Source: JBBTCX01 sp964494205 (GTDB lineage Bacteria; Planctomycetota; Phycisphaerae; UBA1845). Taken from it: 64,000 nucleotides of DNA. Position 1 is the first letter of the stretch. Each line of letters opens with the position of its first letter. The stretch covers positions 19,902 to 83,901 of the forward strand of contig CAZBRD010000019.1 in assembly GCA_964494205.1 (NCBI GenBank). The letters run 5' to 3'. Under the pieces are notes generated by a model. The model did no database searches, was not told the DNA's origin, and was given only the letters and a program-made list of their open reading frames with translations. Position numbers and translations under genes: made by a program. Positions 26,594 to 35,358 of the stretch are shown one piece after another.

Positions 26594-26890
26594 GTGCTCG
26601 CCCTCGCCAGCGTCTGGATCAGCCTCGCCACTCTCATGCTCGCGCTCGCGATGGTCGCCTATCGCCCTGCGTTCAACGACGTTACCGTTCCGCTCGTCGT
26701 CATGTTCGGCGGCCCCGGCGCGATGTGCCTCGCGGGTATGGTGCTCTGGTCGCTCAGGAAAGAGCCCGCCGAAGGTGAAGGCGTCGCGGCCCAGCGCCTG
26801 CAATCCAAAGTGGCCATCGGGCTGGCGGTAATTGCATCCGCTATAGTTTACGTTCTCGTGATTTATGCCCAACGCCTGCCGCAAAATTGA
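26594..26890 (+). CDS. Small two- to three-TM membrane protein
   Basis: 98 aa, GTG start at 26594 with GGAG about nine bases upstream. Hydrophobic segments at about 3-22, 31-51 and 72-92 are separated by a short charged loop (RKEPAEGEGVAAQR). No family recognised. It is divergent from moeA (about 55 bp between starts), so the two share a promoter region. Downstream lies a possible terminator and then thiS. Confidence 0.55.
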   Translation: MLALASVWISLATLMLALAMVAYRPAFNDVTVPLVVMFGGPGAMCLAGMVLWSLRKEPAEGEGVAAQRLQSKVAIGLAVIASAIVYVLVIYAQRLPQN

Positions 26891-26928
26891 ACCGAATCGG
26901 AAATCAAACTAAGATTAGAGGCGGTTTC

Positions 26929-26952
26929 GACGCTATTTTTCGCGTCTTTTTT
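26929..26952 (+). terminator. Possible terminator before thiS
   Basis: GACGC (26929) and GCGTC (26942) can pair around an 8-nt T-rich loop and are followed by six T's. The stem is only 5 bp, so this is weak. It sits between the small membrane protein and thiS. Confidence 0.35.
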
Positions 26953-26968
26953 CCGGTTCAATTTGACC

Positions 26969-27169
26969 ATGAACGCAACCATCAACGGACAAGAGAAGTC
27001 GCTGCCGCAGGGCACAACCCTGGATGCGCTCTTGCGCGATCTCGATCTGAGCCCCAGTCGTGTGGCCGTCGAGATCAATGAGGACCTCGTGTCGCGCAAG
27101 AAGTTCGGCGAGACGATCATTCAGGAAGGCGACACCATCGAGATCGTTACCTTTGTGGGAGGGGGCTGA
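26969..27169 (+). CDS. thiS: Sulfur carrier protein ThiS
   Basis: 66 aa from the ATG at 26969. Ubiquitin-like beta-grasp: MNATINGQEKSLPQG, LDLSPSRVAVEINEDLVSR, EGDTIEIVTFVGGG. The C-terminal Gly-Gly is the site of adenylation and thiocarboxylation. It delivers sulfur to thiazole phosphate in thiamine synthesis. thiG follows after 4 bp, the standard partner. No TPP riboswitch was recognised upstream; the 80-bp spacer is too short for one with an expression platform. Confidence 0.9.
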   Translation: MNATINGQEKSLPQGTTLDALLRDLDLSPSRVAVEINEDLVSRKKFGETIIQEGDTIEIVTFVGGG

Positions 27170-27173
27170 AAGA

Positions 27174-27998
27174 GTGGATCGTTATCGCGTTGGTTCGTTT
27201 GAGTTTTCCTCGCGCCTTTTCGTCGGCACGGGCAAGTACGCGAGTTACGAGTTGATGGAAGCTTCCATCGTCGCGTCGGAGTCGGAAGTCGTAACGGTGG
27301 CTGTCCGCCGCGATATTTTGAACGCCGATGGCGGCGCAAAGCCGGACAACATCCTCGATCATCTGGACCTCACGCGTATCACCGTCCTTCCCAACACAGC
27401 TGGCTGCTTCAACGCCAAGGACGCCGTTCGCTCCGCCAAGCTCAGTCGCGAATTGCTCGAAGGGCTGGAAAACCCGGGCGCGAAATGGGTCAAGCTCGAA
27501 GTGCTCGCGGACAAGAAGACGTTGCTGCCCGATCCCATCGGCACGCTCGAAGCCACCAAAGAACTCGTCGACGCGGGCCTCGAAGTGCTTGTCTACACCA
27601 ACGACGATCCCATTTTGGCCAAGCGATTGAAAGACGCCGGCGCGACCAGCGTCATGCCCGCCGGCTCACCGATCGGCAGCGGCCAGGGGATTCTCAACCC
27701 AGCCAACATCCGCCTCTGCCTCGAATACTTAAAGGATGGCGACCCCGATTACCCCGTCATCGTCGACGCCGGCGTCGGCACAGCCTCCGACGTCACCATC
27801 GCGATGGAACTGGGCGCCGATGGCGTGCTTCTCAACACGGGAATTGCCGGAGCGAAAGACCCCATCCAGATGGCCCGGGCAATGTCCCACGCGGTCCAGG
27901 CGGGTCGACTGGCGTACACCTCGGGCCGAATCCCGAAGAAGCGCTACGCGACCGCCTCCTCGCCGTGGGAAGGGGTTTTCACACCCACCCACAACTAA
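27174..27998 (+). CDS. thiG: Thiazole synthase ThiG
   Basis: 274 aa, GTG start at 27174 preceded by a GGAGGGGG stretch that is also the end of thiS. A (beta/alpha)8 enzyme joining deoxyxylulose phosphate, dehydroglycine and ThiS-thiocarboxylate. Seen: VDRYRVGSFEFSSRLFVGTGKY, LPNTAGCFNAKDAVR, Schiff-base Lys107 in KWVKLEVL, MPAGSPIGSGQGI, VDAGVGTASDVTIAMELGADGVLLNT. The length is normal. Cells also need ThiF and ThiH or ThiO, which are not in this window. Confidence 0.95.
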   Translation: MDRYRVGSFEFSSRLFVGTGKYASYELMEASIVASESEVVTVAVRRDILNADGGAKPDNILDHLDLTRITVLPNTAGCFNAKDAVRSAKLSRELLEGLENPGAKWVKLEVLADKKTLLPDPIGTLEATKELVDAGLEVLVYTNDDPILAKRLKDAGATSVMPAGSPIGSGQGILNPANIRLCLEYLKDGDPDYPVIVDAGVGTASDVTIAMELGADGVLLNTGIAGAKDPIQMARAMSHAVQAGRLAYTSGRIPKKRYATASSPWEGVFTPTHN

Positions 27999-28071
27999 TT
28001 GCCAAACGGCTTGTTACGAATACTTTACGCCGGTTCACTTTTGACCGGTTTTCCCCTATTATTTCACCTTC

Positions 28072-29016
28072 ATGATCATCGATTGTCACACTTTCACGTG
28101 GGATTCCCTCGACCAGCTTGGTCGATGTCTTCCGCCCCATGACAAGCAGGCGTCACTTCAAGATAGTGCCAGTAAACAAGTTGCGCGAGCGGGAACCAAT
28201 ATCGCCGCCGGCGTCTCGCGCCACCTTGCGGCTGCGGAACCAGTGGACAAGACCATCGTGCTCGGCTTCAAGAGTCGATACCAGGCTGCGGATATAACTA
28301 ACGAGCACATCGCCGCTTACGTCCACGACCACAACGATCGCATGTTGGGCTTTGCGGGCATCGATCCCAGCAATCCCAAGGAAGCAATCGCTGATTTGAA
28401 GAAGGCAAAAGAAGAGCTTTTCATGCGCGGCGTCGCGGTCGCACCGGCAGCACAGGACTTCCACCCCAGCAGCAGCCACGCGATGTCGGTGTACGCCGAA
28501 ATAGGGCGTCTGGCTATGCCGGTCCTGTTTCACACCGGCCCGTTTCTGACGCCTGCTACGCGACTCGATTTCGCCCGCCCGTTTCTGCTCGACGAAGTCG
28601 CCCGCGAGCTGCCCAATCTGAAAATCATCATTTCCCACCTTGGCTACCCGTGGGTTGAGGAAACCATCGTGCTGCTCGGCAAACACGCCAATGTCTTCGC
28701 CGACATCAGCCGTTTGCTTCAGCGACCGTGGCTTGCCTATCAATCGCTACTTTCGGCTCATCAGCACGGCGTCATGGACAAGCTGCTATTCGGCAGCGGC
28801 TTCCCGTTCTCGACGGCTGCCCAAAGCATTGAGAACCTTTACAGCATCAACCACCTCGTAGGTGGAACCAGCCTGCCGGTCATCCCGCGCGAGCAACTAC
28901 GCGGCATCGTCCAGCGCGACACGTTGGCTCTGCTGGGTTTGGCTCCAACGGCCTCAACCTCCATCCCGGATCGAGTCACCGTCGAACAATTCCATCTTGA
29001 GCACGAAACTATTTGA
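28072..29016 (+). CDS. Amidohydrolase-2 family TIM-barrel protein
   Basis: 314 aa, ATG at 28072. It resembles PF04909 metal-dependent hydrolases: N-terminal MIIDCHTFTW (family usually D-x-H-x-H; here only the first Asp/His pair is clear), LGFAGIDPSNPKEAIADL, MPVLFHTGPF, LPNLKIIISHLGYPWVEETIVLL, VFADISRLL and LLFGSGFPF with the metal-site position that is normally Asp changed to Gly/Ser (family: GSDxP). The missing second His and Asp suggest altered metal binding. Substrate unknown; members include decarboxylases and lactonases. Confidence 0.78.
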   Translation: MIIDCHTFTWDSLDQLGRCLPPHDKQASLQDSASKQVARAGTNIAAGVSRHLAAAEPVDKTIVLGFKSRYQAADITNEHIAAYVHDHNDRMLGFAGIDPSNPKEAIADLKKAKEELFMRGVAVAPAAQDFHPSSSHAMSVYAEIGRLAMPVLFHTGPFLTPATRLDFARPFLLDEVARELPNLKIIISHLGYPWVEETIVLLGKHANVFADISRLLQRPWLAYQSLLSAHQHGVMDKLLFGSGFPFSTAAQSIENLYSINHLVGGTSLPVIPREQLRGIVQRDTLALLGLAPTASTSIPDRVTVEQFHLEHETI

Positions 29017-29102
29017 ACGGCTCCGAAAACTGCGGGAACCCAGCGGGCAACGGCAGATTTCGATCTAACCTTTTTGGACCCAAATAGCTAAGACAGATCG
29101 TT

Positions 29103-29119
29103 GGGTGGCATGGCCAAGC
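29103..29119 (+). repeat. GGGTGGCAYGGYCAAGC repeat, copy A
   Basis: These 17 bases match the complement of 62775-62791 with two C/T differences. The pattern resembles dispersed repeats in planctomycete intergenic DNA. This copy is in the spacer between the amidohydrolase and ferredoxin genes. Confidence 0.45.
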
Positions 29120-29206
29120 GCAGCGCCGCCATGTTGACGTGAGCGACCGGTAACGCAACAAAGTCGTTTTCTTATTCACAGACCCCTTGCAGCCGAATAC
29201 GCCGCA

Positions 29207-29212
29207 TATAAT
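29207..29212 (+). promoter_or_regulatory. Possible -10 box for the ferredoxin gene
   Basis: TATAAT about 80 bp before the ferredoxin start. No well-spaced -35 was found, so this is tentative. Confidence 0.3.
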
Positions 29213-29291
29213 CTAACAGCCCGGAGATTACGATAGTCCTTGGCGCGGGCTGCGCGAGGAACGCGGAATACGATCATGCGGAGGAGATGTT

Positions 29292-29630
29292 ATGGCCCAT
29301 ATCGTGGCTGAACCTTGCATCAACTGTAAGTACACCGACTGCGTGGCGGTTTGCCCGGTCGATTGCTTCCATGAAGGCGTGAACTTTCTGGCGATTGATC
29401 CGGAGACCTGCATCGACTGCGGTCTCTGCCCGCCGGAGTGTCCGACGACAGCCATCTTCGCCGAGGAAGATCTTCCCGAAAAATGGAAGGAATACATCGC
29501 GATCAACGCGAAATATTCACCCGATTGGCCTGTCATCGATTCGCAAAAGGAACCAATGCCCGGCGCCGATGACAACGCGAAAGTTGAGAACAAGAAGGAT
29601 CAACTGAACCCGGCTGCGTTTGGCGGTTAA
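29292..29630 (+). CDS. fdxA: 7Fe/8Fe ferredoxin
   Basis: 112 aa with a very good ribosome site (GGAGGAG, 7 bases before ATG). Bacterial seven-iron type: Cys9, Cys12, Cys17, Cys21-Pro and Cys25 in the first cluster region, then CIDCGLCPPECPTTAI, followed by the typical long acidic tail with LPEKWKEYIAINAKYSP. The arrangement C-x7-C-x3-CP of the first half is that of Azotobacter-type FdI, so one [3Fe-4S] and one [4Fe-4S] cluster are likely. A soluble electron carrier; partner unknown. It is monocistronic, with tRNA-Asp downstream. Confidence 0.92.
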   Translation: MAHIVAEPCINCKYTDCVAVCPVDCFHEGVNFLAIDPETCIDCGLCPPECPTTAIFAEEDLPEKWKEYIAINAKYSPDWPVIDSQKEPMPGADDNAKVENKKDQLNPAAFGG

Positions 29631-29889
29631 GGCACAATCGCGTACTAGGAATTGGCGCGACGGTCAGCAGGGTACGCAATTTCGTCGAAGTTCGCCCGTT
29701 GCGTGGAATCCGCTGACTTGTTAGTCAGAAAATCGCGGTCGCGGCCCGCTTCGTGCGGCAAAGAATTGGGGTTCTTGACGTTTTCTTTTCCCTCCGATAA
29801 GAATCACTGCTTCGCTAGGTCGGGTGTGAAATCCGACCCCGCGAAAATGAACGAGATGCTATCCCCTCCGCGTGAGGGTTAAGCCCTTT

Positions 29890-29963
<74 letters not shown>

Positions 29964-30012
29964 TTCGAAAACAAGCCTTCCCACGAAACAACCCCACCAC
30001 AAACAGACTGTT

Positions 30013-31224
30013 TCAAGGCAAACACGGATTCGGCGGCAGCGTGCGCCAGTTCCACGATTCAAATGCGTCCGCACCGTTAAGCAAATCGATCTCGCGCAAG
30101 ATGTCGGCTGGATTCGTGACGCCCGATCGATCGATGTCAGTCTGAAACGACTGGTATGTCGTCAGGCTGTTAAGAGCGTCAATCAATTTGAGAATATCGA
30201 CCGGACTGGCCGTGCGATTGTTGTCCACATCGCCCGGCAGGGAACCGAGGCAGATGTTTGTTCCATTGGGCCAATAGGTGACGCGCGTCCAATGCCCCGC
30301 GGGAATTGGCGAATCGAATTGGAGAACCGCATCGTAGCCGCCGACGGCCACGTCTGTGACGATCGGCGCAGCCACATCGGGCGGCTCAACACTTACTGTG
30401 AAGTCATTAGCGGTCACTGTCGGCGTGTTGCAATCCTCGTTGAAGTGAATCGCCAGCGAATCCCAACCCTGCAGCGCGTTTGCATCATGGACTGAGTGCG
30501 GCTGTCGTGCATCGATCGCGCCGCTGGGTGGATTCGTTGCTGTGATATGGGGTAGGTCGCCCACGATGATCGCACATGACTCGAACAGAATAGGTAGTAT
30601 CGGTTCATTGTTCTGATTCCGAAGCAACGTACCGTCAATGGCATTGGGGTCGGGTCCAACAACAAACACGCCTGCGGCATCGTCGGACACGCGAACAATC
30701 AGCGTGGCCAAGTAATATCGAACTCCTGTATCAAAGTTGGGCTGCCCCGTGGTAAGCAACGCGCCGGCCCAGCGATACCTGCATTCGCCAGAGGAAGTGA
30801 CCAGGAACGATGTTCCGTGACCCGAAAATACGAACATGGGCTGCGTATTATCGATAAAGCAATTGGAAGAATTCTCTTCTGGCTCAGGTTCGCCATCGGG
30901 GCAAACATGCTCTGGGTCGGTCGTGGCGTAGAAATCCTCGGGAAGCACGTTGCCATGGCATCCACCAAAGTACGAATCGAATTGGACGGCGCATTGATAG
31001 CCTCTCAGACGGTTTGGAGGAGGAGTTGTACCCCAATCACGCAAGCGAAAGATCAGTTCCAGCACGTCGCCGGGCGATGCATCAATGGTCGCGACCGGTC
31101 CGCCCGGGATAGGAACGCCGTTTTGGGCGTACACTTCGAGCGACACTACAGCCTGTCCTAGCAGGAGATTGCATGGAACCAGCACGATTGAGGTCATGGC
31201 GATGAAACTTCGATTGGTTTTCAC
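30013..31224 (-). CDS. Tandem cohesin-like/Ig/dockerin secreted protein, copy 1
   Basis: 403 aa; GTG start at 31224 with GAGGAGG six bases upstream. A signal peptide (about 1-24) is followed by a cohesin-like beta-sandwich (about 25-215: VVSLEVYAQNGVPIPGGP, PGDVLELIFRLRDWG, LRGYQCAVQF, LATLIVRVSDDAAG). Next come an SbsA-type Ig-like domain (about 216-325, GAIDARQPHSV...PIPAGHWTRVTY) and a dockerin with two Ca-binding loops (GDVDNNRTASPVDIL and TDIDRSGVTNPADIL). It ends LPPNPC. Fourth and most downstream of four tandem paralogues on the minus strand. Exported and calcium-dependent by inference; partner unknown. Confidence 0.82.
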   Translation of the reverse strand: MKTNRSFIAMTSIVLVPCNLLLGQAVVSLEVYAQNGVPIPGGPVATIDASPGDVLELIFRLRDWGTTPPPNRLRGYQCAVQFDSYFGGCHGNVLPEDFYATTDPEHVCPDGEPEPEENSSNCFIDNTQPMFVFSGHGTSFLVTSSGECRYRWAGALLTTGQPNFDTGVRYYLATLIVRVSDDAAGVFVVGPDPNAIDGTLLRNQNNEPILPILFESCAIIVGDLPHITATNPPSGAIDARQPHSVHDANALQGWDSLAIHFNEDCNTPTVTANDFTVSVEPPDVAAPIVTDVAVGGYDAVLQFDSPIPAGHWTRVTYWPNGTNICLGSLPGDVDNNRTASPVDILKLIDALNSLTTYQSFQTDIDRSGVTNPADILREIDLLNGADAFESWNWRTLPPNPCLP

Positions 31225-31305
31225 GATAGGCCTCCTCTAAGACTTCTACAGGTAACGCTACTCAATACACCAATTTTTGTAGGCACCGCTGGATCAGCAC
31301 ACAAC

Positions 31306-32523
31306 CTAGTAGCACGGATTCGGCGGCAGGAAACGTCCATTCCACGGGTCAAACGCATCGGCCCCATTCAGCAAATCGATCACGCGCAGCACGTCCGCCG
31401 GATTCGTGACGCCCGATCGATCGATGTCCGTCTGATTCACTTCGTAATCCTCAACACCATTGAGATGATCAATGAGTCGCAGAACATCGGTGGAGTGGAC
31501 TATCTGATCGTTGTTTACGTCACCCGGAAGAAAACCAAGGCACAGGTCCGCACCGCTTGCAACGTGTCGCACGCGCGTCCATTTTCTTGGCGGAATAGGC
31601 GAATCAGAAAGGAGAGTTATTTCTTGGCCGTCATCCGTAATATCAATGATCTGCGGAATCGTTCCACCGGGCGGCTCGACCGTAACTTCGAAATCCGCCG
31701 GCGCCACAGCTGGCCCTTCGCAATCGGTAAGTACATGACTGGTAATCCGATCCCATCCTTGCCGCGCGACGGCATCGTTGATGGCATGCGGCTGACGTGC
31801 GTCGATCGATCCGCTGGGCGGATCGGGAGCAACGAAGATTAACGGTGGATGCACAATGATCGTGCAGGGTTCGAACAACAGCGGCAGAAGCGGGAGGTTG
31901 GCACTATTTCGGAGGAACGTGCCATCCACCGGATCAGGATTAGGATTGAGGATAAACGTTCCGTTCGCATCGTCGGACACACGAACGACGAGCGTAGCCA
32001 TGTACTCACGAATGCCGCCGGCAGACCCCCCCGGGTCTGGCGCTGAAGTATTCAACAGCGCGCATGCCCAGCGATAATTACATGTGTTCGTACTTACAGG
32101 GCGCCAACCGATTCCGTGCCCCGCAAACACAAAAGCCGGGTGCGTATTATCGACGTACGCCGTGTCAAAATTGTCCCCGCCCACCGGTTCACCGTCAGGA
32201 CATACATGTAACGGATCCGTGATTTCATAGAATCCAACGGGTAGCACGTTTCCAGAACATTCGGCAAAGAACTCCTCAAAACCGATCGCGCATTGGTAAC
32301 CCTTCAGGTTATTCGGCGGCGGGGTTGTCCCCCAGCTCCGAACGCGAAAGATCAATTCCAACACATCACCCGGTGCAGCCGTCACTGTGGCCACCGGTCC
32401 GCCGGGAATCGGCACGCCGTTTTTCACCTCTGCTTCCAGTGAAACGACGGCTTGGCTGAAAGCAGAATAGGAGTTACCCAATATTGCGATACCTATTACG
32501 ATATTGAAACCCATTGCCTTCAC
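31306..32523 (-). CDS. Tandem cohesin-like/Ig/dockerin secreted protein, copy 2
   Basis: 405 aa; GTG start at 32523 behind GGGAGGCG. The layout is as in the neighbouring copies: signal peptide ending near SAFSQA, cohesin-like domain with PGDVLELIFRVRSWG and LKGYQC, Ig-like domain (GSIDARQPHAI...PIPPRKWTRVRH) and dockerin (GDVNNDQIVHSTDVL; TDIDRSGVTNPADVL). Its first dockerin loop is altered (IVHSTD in place of TASPVD). The DNA of its 3' end is nearly identical to copy 3 over about 70 bp (31360-31431 versus 32596-32667), pointing to recent duplication or gene conversion. Confidence 0.82.
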   Translation of the reverse strand: MKAMGFNIVIGIAILGNSYSAFSQAVVSLEAEVKNGVPIPGGPVATVTAAPGDVLELIFRVRSWGTTPPPNNLKGYQCAIGFEEFFAECSGNVLPVGFYEITDPLHVCPDGEPVGGDNFDTAYVDNTHPAFVFAGHGIGWRPVSTNTCNYRWACALLNTSAPDPGGSAGGIREYMATLVVRVSDDANGTFILNPNPDPVDGTFLRNSANLPLLPLLFEPCTIIVHPPLIFVAPDPPSGSIDARQPHAINDAVARQGWDRITSHVLTDCEGPAVAPADFEVTVEPPGGTIPQIIDITDDGQEITLLSDSPIPPRKWTRVRHVASGADLCLGFLPGDVNNDQIVHSTDVLRLIDHLNGVEDYEVNQTDIDRSGVTNPADVLRVIDLLNGADAFDPWNGRFLPPNPCY

Positions 32524-32541
32524 GATTGTCGCCTCCCATAG

Positions 32542-33735
32542 CTAGTTGCACGGACTCGGCGGCAGCGTCCGCCCGTTCCAAACTTCAAACGCGTCAGCCC
32601 CATTCAGCAAATCGATCACGCGCAGTACGTCCGCCGGATTCGTGACGCCTGAACGATCGATATCTGTTTGAACTATATCAAAGGTCTCAATGCCGTTGAG
32701 GTGATCGAGCAACTTGAGAATATCAACCGGACTGGCTGTACGATCGTTGTTCACATCGCCGGGAAGGAAACCGACGCACACGTCTTGTCCATCAGATACG
32801 CGAGCAACACGCGTCCATTTCCCTGCGGGAATGATCGAATCGAAAACGATGGTGACATCTTCGCAGTCGGCGATAACTTCAACGACTTGCGGAACAGCAC
32901 CACCTGTCGGCTCGACTGTTACGACGAATTCATCATCTTCCGTGAACGGCTGTTCACAGCCGAGATCAAAGTGCATAGTGATGCGATCCAAGCCCTGCCG
33001 ATCATTTGCATTAATGATCGAGTGCGGTTGTCGAGCGTCAATGTGGAGCGGGTTGTAAACGGGAATGCATATGTCGCCGACGTTGATCGTGCAACCCTCA
33101 AACGCAACCGGCTCCAGAGGCATGTTGTTCTGGTTTCTCAGAAAAGTGCCGTCTATCGTGTCGGGGTTCGGATCAACAACAAATGTGCCGACTGCATCGT
33201 CTGATACGCGAACGACAATCGTTCCAAGATAGGCGGGTCCATCTCCCTGAGCCATGACGGTGTTAAGGAGCGCGCCAGCCAATCGATAGTCACATCCGTT
33301 GGTCGAGGTCGTCACAAAGCTTGTCCCATTGCCACTGAACACAAAATCAGGCCTTGCGGTATCGATGAAGACGTACGCGAAGCTGTTACCTCCTATAGGG
33401 TCGCCGTCGGGGCACACATGTTGCGGATCGGTAAGTTGATAGAACTCGACAGGAAGGACGTCGCCGGAACAATCATTGAAGTACTCTTCGAAGCGCACGG
33501 AACACTGATATCCCTTCAGCTGGTTCGGCGGCGGGACAGTTCCCCAGTTGCGCACGCGGAAGATCAGCTCCAGCACGTCGCCAGGCCAGGCAGACACCGT
33601 CGCTGACGGCCCGCCCGGAAGTGGTACGCCATTTATCTTGTCCACCTCAAAGGACACTATGGCTTGACCGTGGGAAGCAGCGTGGACGGCCAACAGGAGA
33701 ACAAGACCGACCGCCGAAAGTCTTGAAAGCGTCAT
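32542..33735 (-). CDS. Tandem cohesin-like/Ig/dockerin secreted protein, copy 3
   Basis: 397 aa from the ATG at 33735, chosen for its GGAG site and the signal peptide MTLSRLSAVGLVLLLAVHAAS; the frame runs on to 33834 without leader features. Cohesin-like domain (VVSFEV-type start, PGDVLELIFRVRNWG, LKGYQCSVRF), a more divergent linker without the PPSGS motif but keeping IDARQPHSI, and a dockerin (GDVNNDRTASPVDIL; TDIDRSGVTNPADVL). Only 18 bp separate its stop from the start of copy 2, so they are probably co-transcribed. Confidence 0.82.
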   Translation of the reverse strand: MTLSRLSAVGLVLLLAVHAASHGQAIVSFEVDKINGVPLPGGPSATVSAWPGDVLELIFRVRNWGTVPPPNQLKGYQCSVRFEEYFNDCSGDVLPVEFYQLTDPQHVCPDGDPIGGNSFAYVFIDTARPDFVFSGNGTSFVTTSTNGCDYRLAGALLNTVMAQGDGPAYLGTIVVRVSDDAVGTFVVDPNPDTIDGTFLRNQNNMPLEPVAFEGCTINVGDICIPVYNPLHIDARQPHSIINANDRQGLDRITMHFDLGCEQPFTEDDEFVVTVEPTGGAVPQVVEVIADCEDVTIVFDSIIPAGKWTRVARVSDGQDVCVGFLPGDVNNDRTASPVDILKLLDHLNGIETFDIVQTDIDRSGVTNPADVLRVIDLLNGADAFEVWNGRTLPPSPCN

Positions 33736-33872
33736 TAGATGACTCCGAAAAGTGACTCGACACGCACGGCGATCGAAGGGAACCCCCGCCGCACTTGTCA
33801 TAAGTGATAAGTGAATCCTAAGTCCACCCATCAAGTGTCGTCAACTTTTGGCCACATACAGATTTCCATCAC

Positions 33873-33918
33873 GTAAAAACGAAGAAGGCGTGCGTCAGTA
33901 TCACCAACGCACGCCTTC
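33873..33918 (-). terminator. Terminator for tandem copy 4
   Basis: A perfect 12-bp stem (33884-33895 with 33907-33918). On the minus strand it is followed by a T run (AAAAAC on the plus strand at 33876-33881). It lies 75 bp after the stop of the minus-strand gene at 33993, so copy 4 forms its own transcription unit. Confidence 0.75.
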
Positions 33919-33992
33919 AACTTATTCCTTGTGGAGACGTCGCTTCGCCTTGTTAAAACTATGCGACGCCCCCGCGTTAATTCAAATCATCA

Positions 33993-35210
33993 CTAGTTGC
34001 ATGGGCTCGCCGGAATGCTCACGTTATTCCAAACCACGAACGCATCGGCACCGTTCAGCATGTCGATGACACGCAGAATGTCAGCCGGATTCGTGATGCC
34101 GGAACGGTCCGCATCAGTCTGGAACGGCTGGAACGTCACGACGCCGTTCAAGTGGTCGATTTCCTTCAGAATGTCGACCGGGCTGGCAGTGCGATCGTTG
34201 TTCACGTCACCCGGAAGGAATCCGAGGCAAGTATCCGTGTTGCTGGCGATGTGACGAACGCGCGTCCACTTGCCAGCCGGAATCGGAGTGCTGAACGTAA
34301 TCACCGCGTTGTTGCCGTTCGGAACCACGGTTGAAATCGTCGGAACCGGACCACCGGCTGGAGCAACCGTCACCTCGAAGCTCGCCGGGGTGAGACCCGC
34401 GGCAGCAGCCGAGAACGTCGCGGTCAATGAGTTCCAACCTGCTGGTGGAGTTGGGCTTGAAATCGCGTGTGGCTGACGAGCATCGATGCTGCCGTCTGCA
34501 GGAACGGTGCTGGTCATCATCAATGGCATGTTATTCGGAGTCACAATCGTGCAGCCTTCAAAGCCGACCGGACCCAACGGAAGGTTTTCTTGGTTGCGAA
34601 GGAACGTGCCGTCGACTTGGTCGGGATTGGGCTTCAAAGTGAAAGTACCGGCGGCATCATTGGAAACACGAATGAACAAAGTGCCCGCATATTCGCGAAT
34701 TCCACCAGCAGCTCCACCTGGATCCGGGGCCGCAGTATTGAGCAACGCGCCTGCCCAGCGGTAGTTGCACGTGTTGGTTGACTGCGACAAGAATGCAGTT
34801 CCGTGTCCTGCGAAAACATAGGCGGGGAATGACGGTTCAGTATAGCAGTTGTCAAAATTGTCCCCGCCGACGGGAGTCGCCGGGCAAACATGGGTAGGGT
34901 CAGTAGTCGCATGGAACCCCTCTGGAAGCACATTTCCAGCAGTTCCCGAAACGAAATCACTGTAAAGTGTGGATAGCTGGAAGCCCTTCAGGTTGTTCGG
35001 AGCAGGCGTGGTACCCCAGCTACGAATGCGGAAGATGAGCTCCAGCTTGTCGCCTGGAACGGCGTTGACCGTGTTAGCCGGACCGCCGGCCAGGGGTACA
35101 TCGTTCTTCGAATAAACTTCCAAAGAAACAACAGCATCTGCCTTTGCGAAGCTCTGTGACAATCCAAGAACAACACAACCCAACAAAAGTAAGCGCGAAC
35201 CTAGTCTCAT
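33993..35210 (-). CDS. Tandem cohesin-like/Ig/dockerin secreted protein, copy 4
   Basis: 405 aa from the ATG at 35210 (AAGGGG upstream; signal peptide MRLGSRLLLLGCVVLGLSQSF). Same architecture: cohesin-like domain (DAVVSLEVYSKNDVPLAGGP, PGDKLELIFRIRSWG, LKGFQLS), Ig-like domain (GSIDARQPHAI...PIPAGKWTRVRH) and dockerin (GDVNNDRTASPVDIL; RSGITNPADIL). It is the most divergent copy, with Ala/Thr-rich Ig strands, fewer charged residues and its own terminator at 33873-33918. It may be the ancestral or most highly expressed member. Confidence 0.82.
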   Translation of the reverse strand: MRLGSRLLLLGCVVLGLSQSFAKADAVVSLEVYSKNDVPLAGGPANTVNAVPGDKLELIFRIRSWGTTPAPNNLKGFQLSTLYSDFVSGTAGNVLPEGFHATTDPTHVCPATPVGGDNFDNCYTEPSFPAYVFAGHGTAFLSQSTNTCNYRWAGALLNTAAPDPGGAAGGIREYAGTLFIRVSNDAAGTFTLKPNPDQVDGTFLRNQENLPLGPVGFEGCTIVTPNNMPLMMTSTVPADGSIDARQPHAISSPTPPAGWNSLTATFSAAAAGLTPASFEVTVAPAGGPVPTISTVVPNGNNAVITFSTPIPAGKWTRVRHIASNTDTCLGFLPGDVNNDRTASPVDILKEIDHLNGVVTFQPFQTDADRSGITNPADILRVIDMLNGADAFVVWNNVSIPASPCN

Positions 35211-35358
35211 TGCTCGAATCCCCTTCAAAAAGAGTGCTTCCGCAGTCATCCGAACCACGGACACACATTTGGCTTACGACCGAAAAATCCTTACGTAGTG
35301 TAGCTAATTTCCCTTTTCGACTCAACCCGTTTGTTGATTGTTAGCGGTTTTTCACACG

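Noticed and set aside
26891..26968. TPP riboswitch before thiS
   Set aside because: The spacer is under 80 bp and lacks the conserved CTGAGA and related TPP-box motifs; only a weak hairpin is seen.
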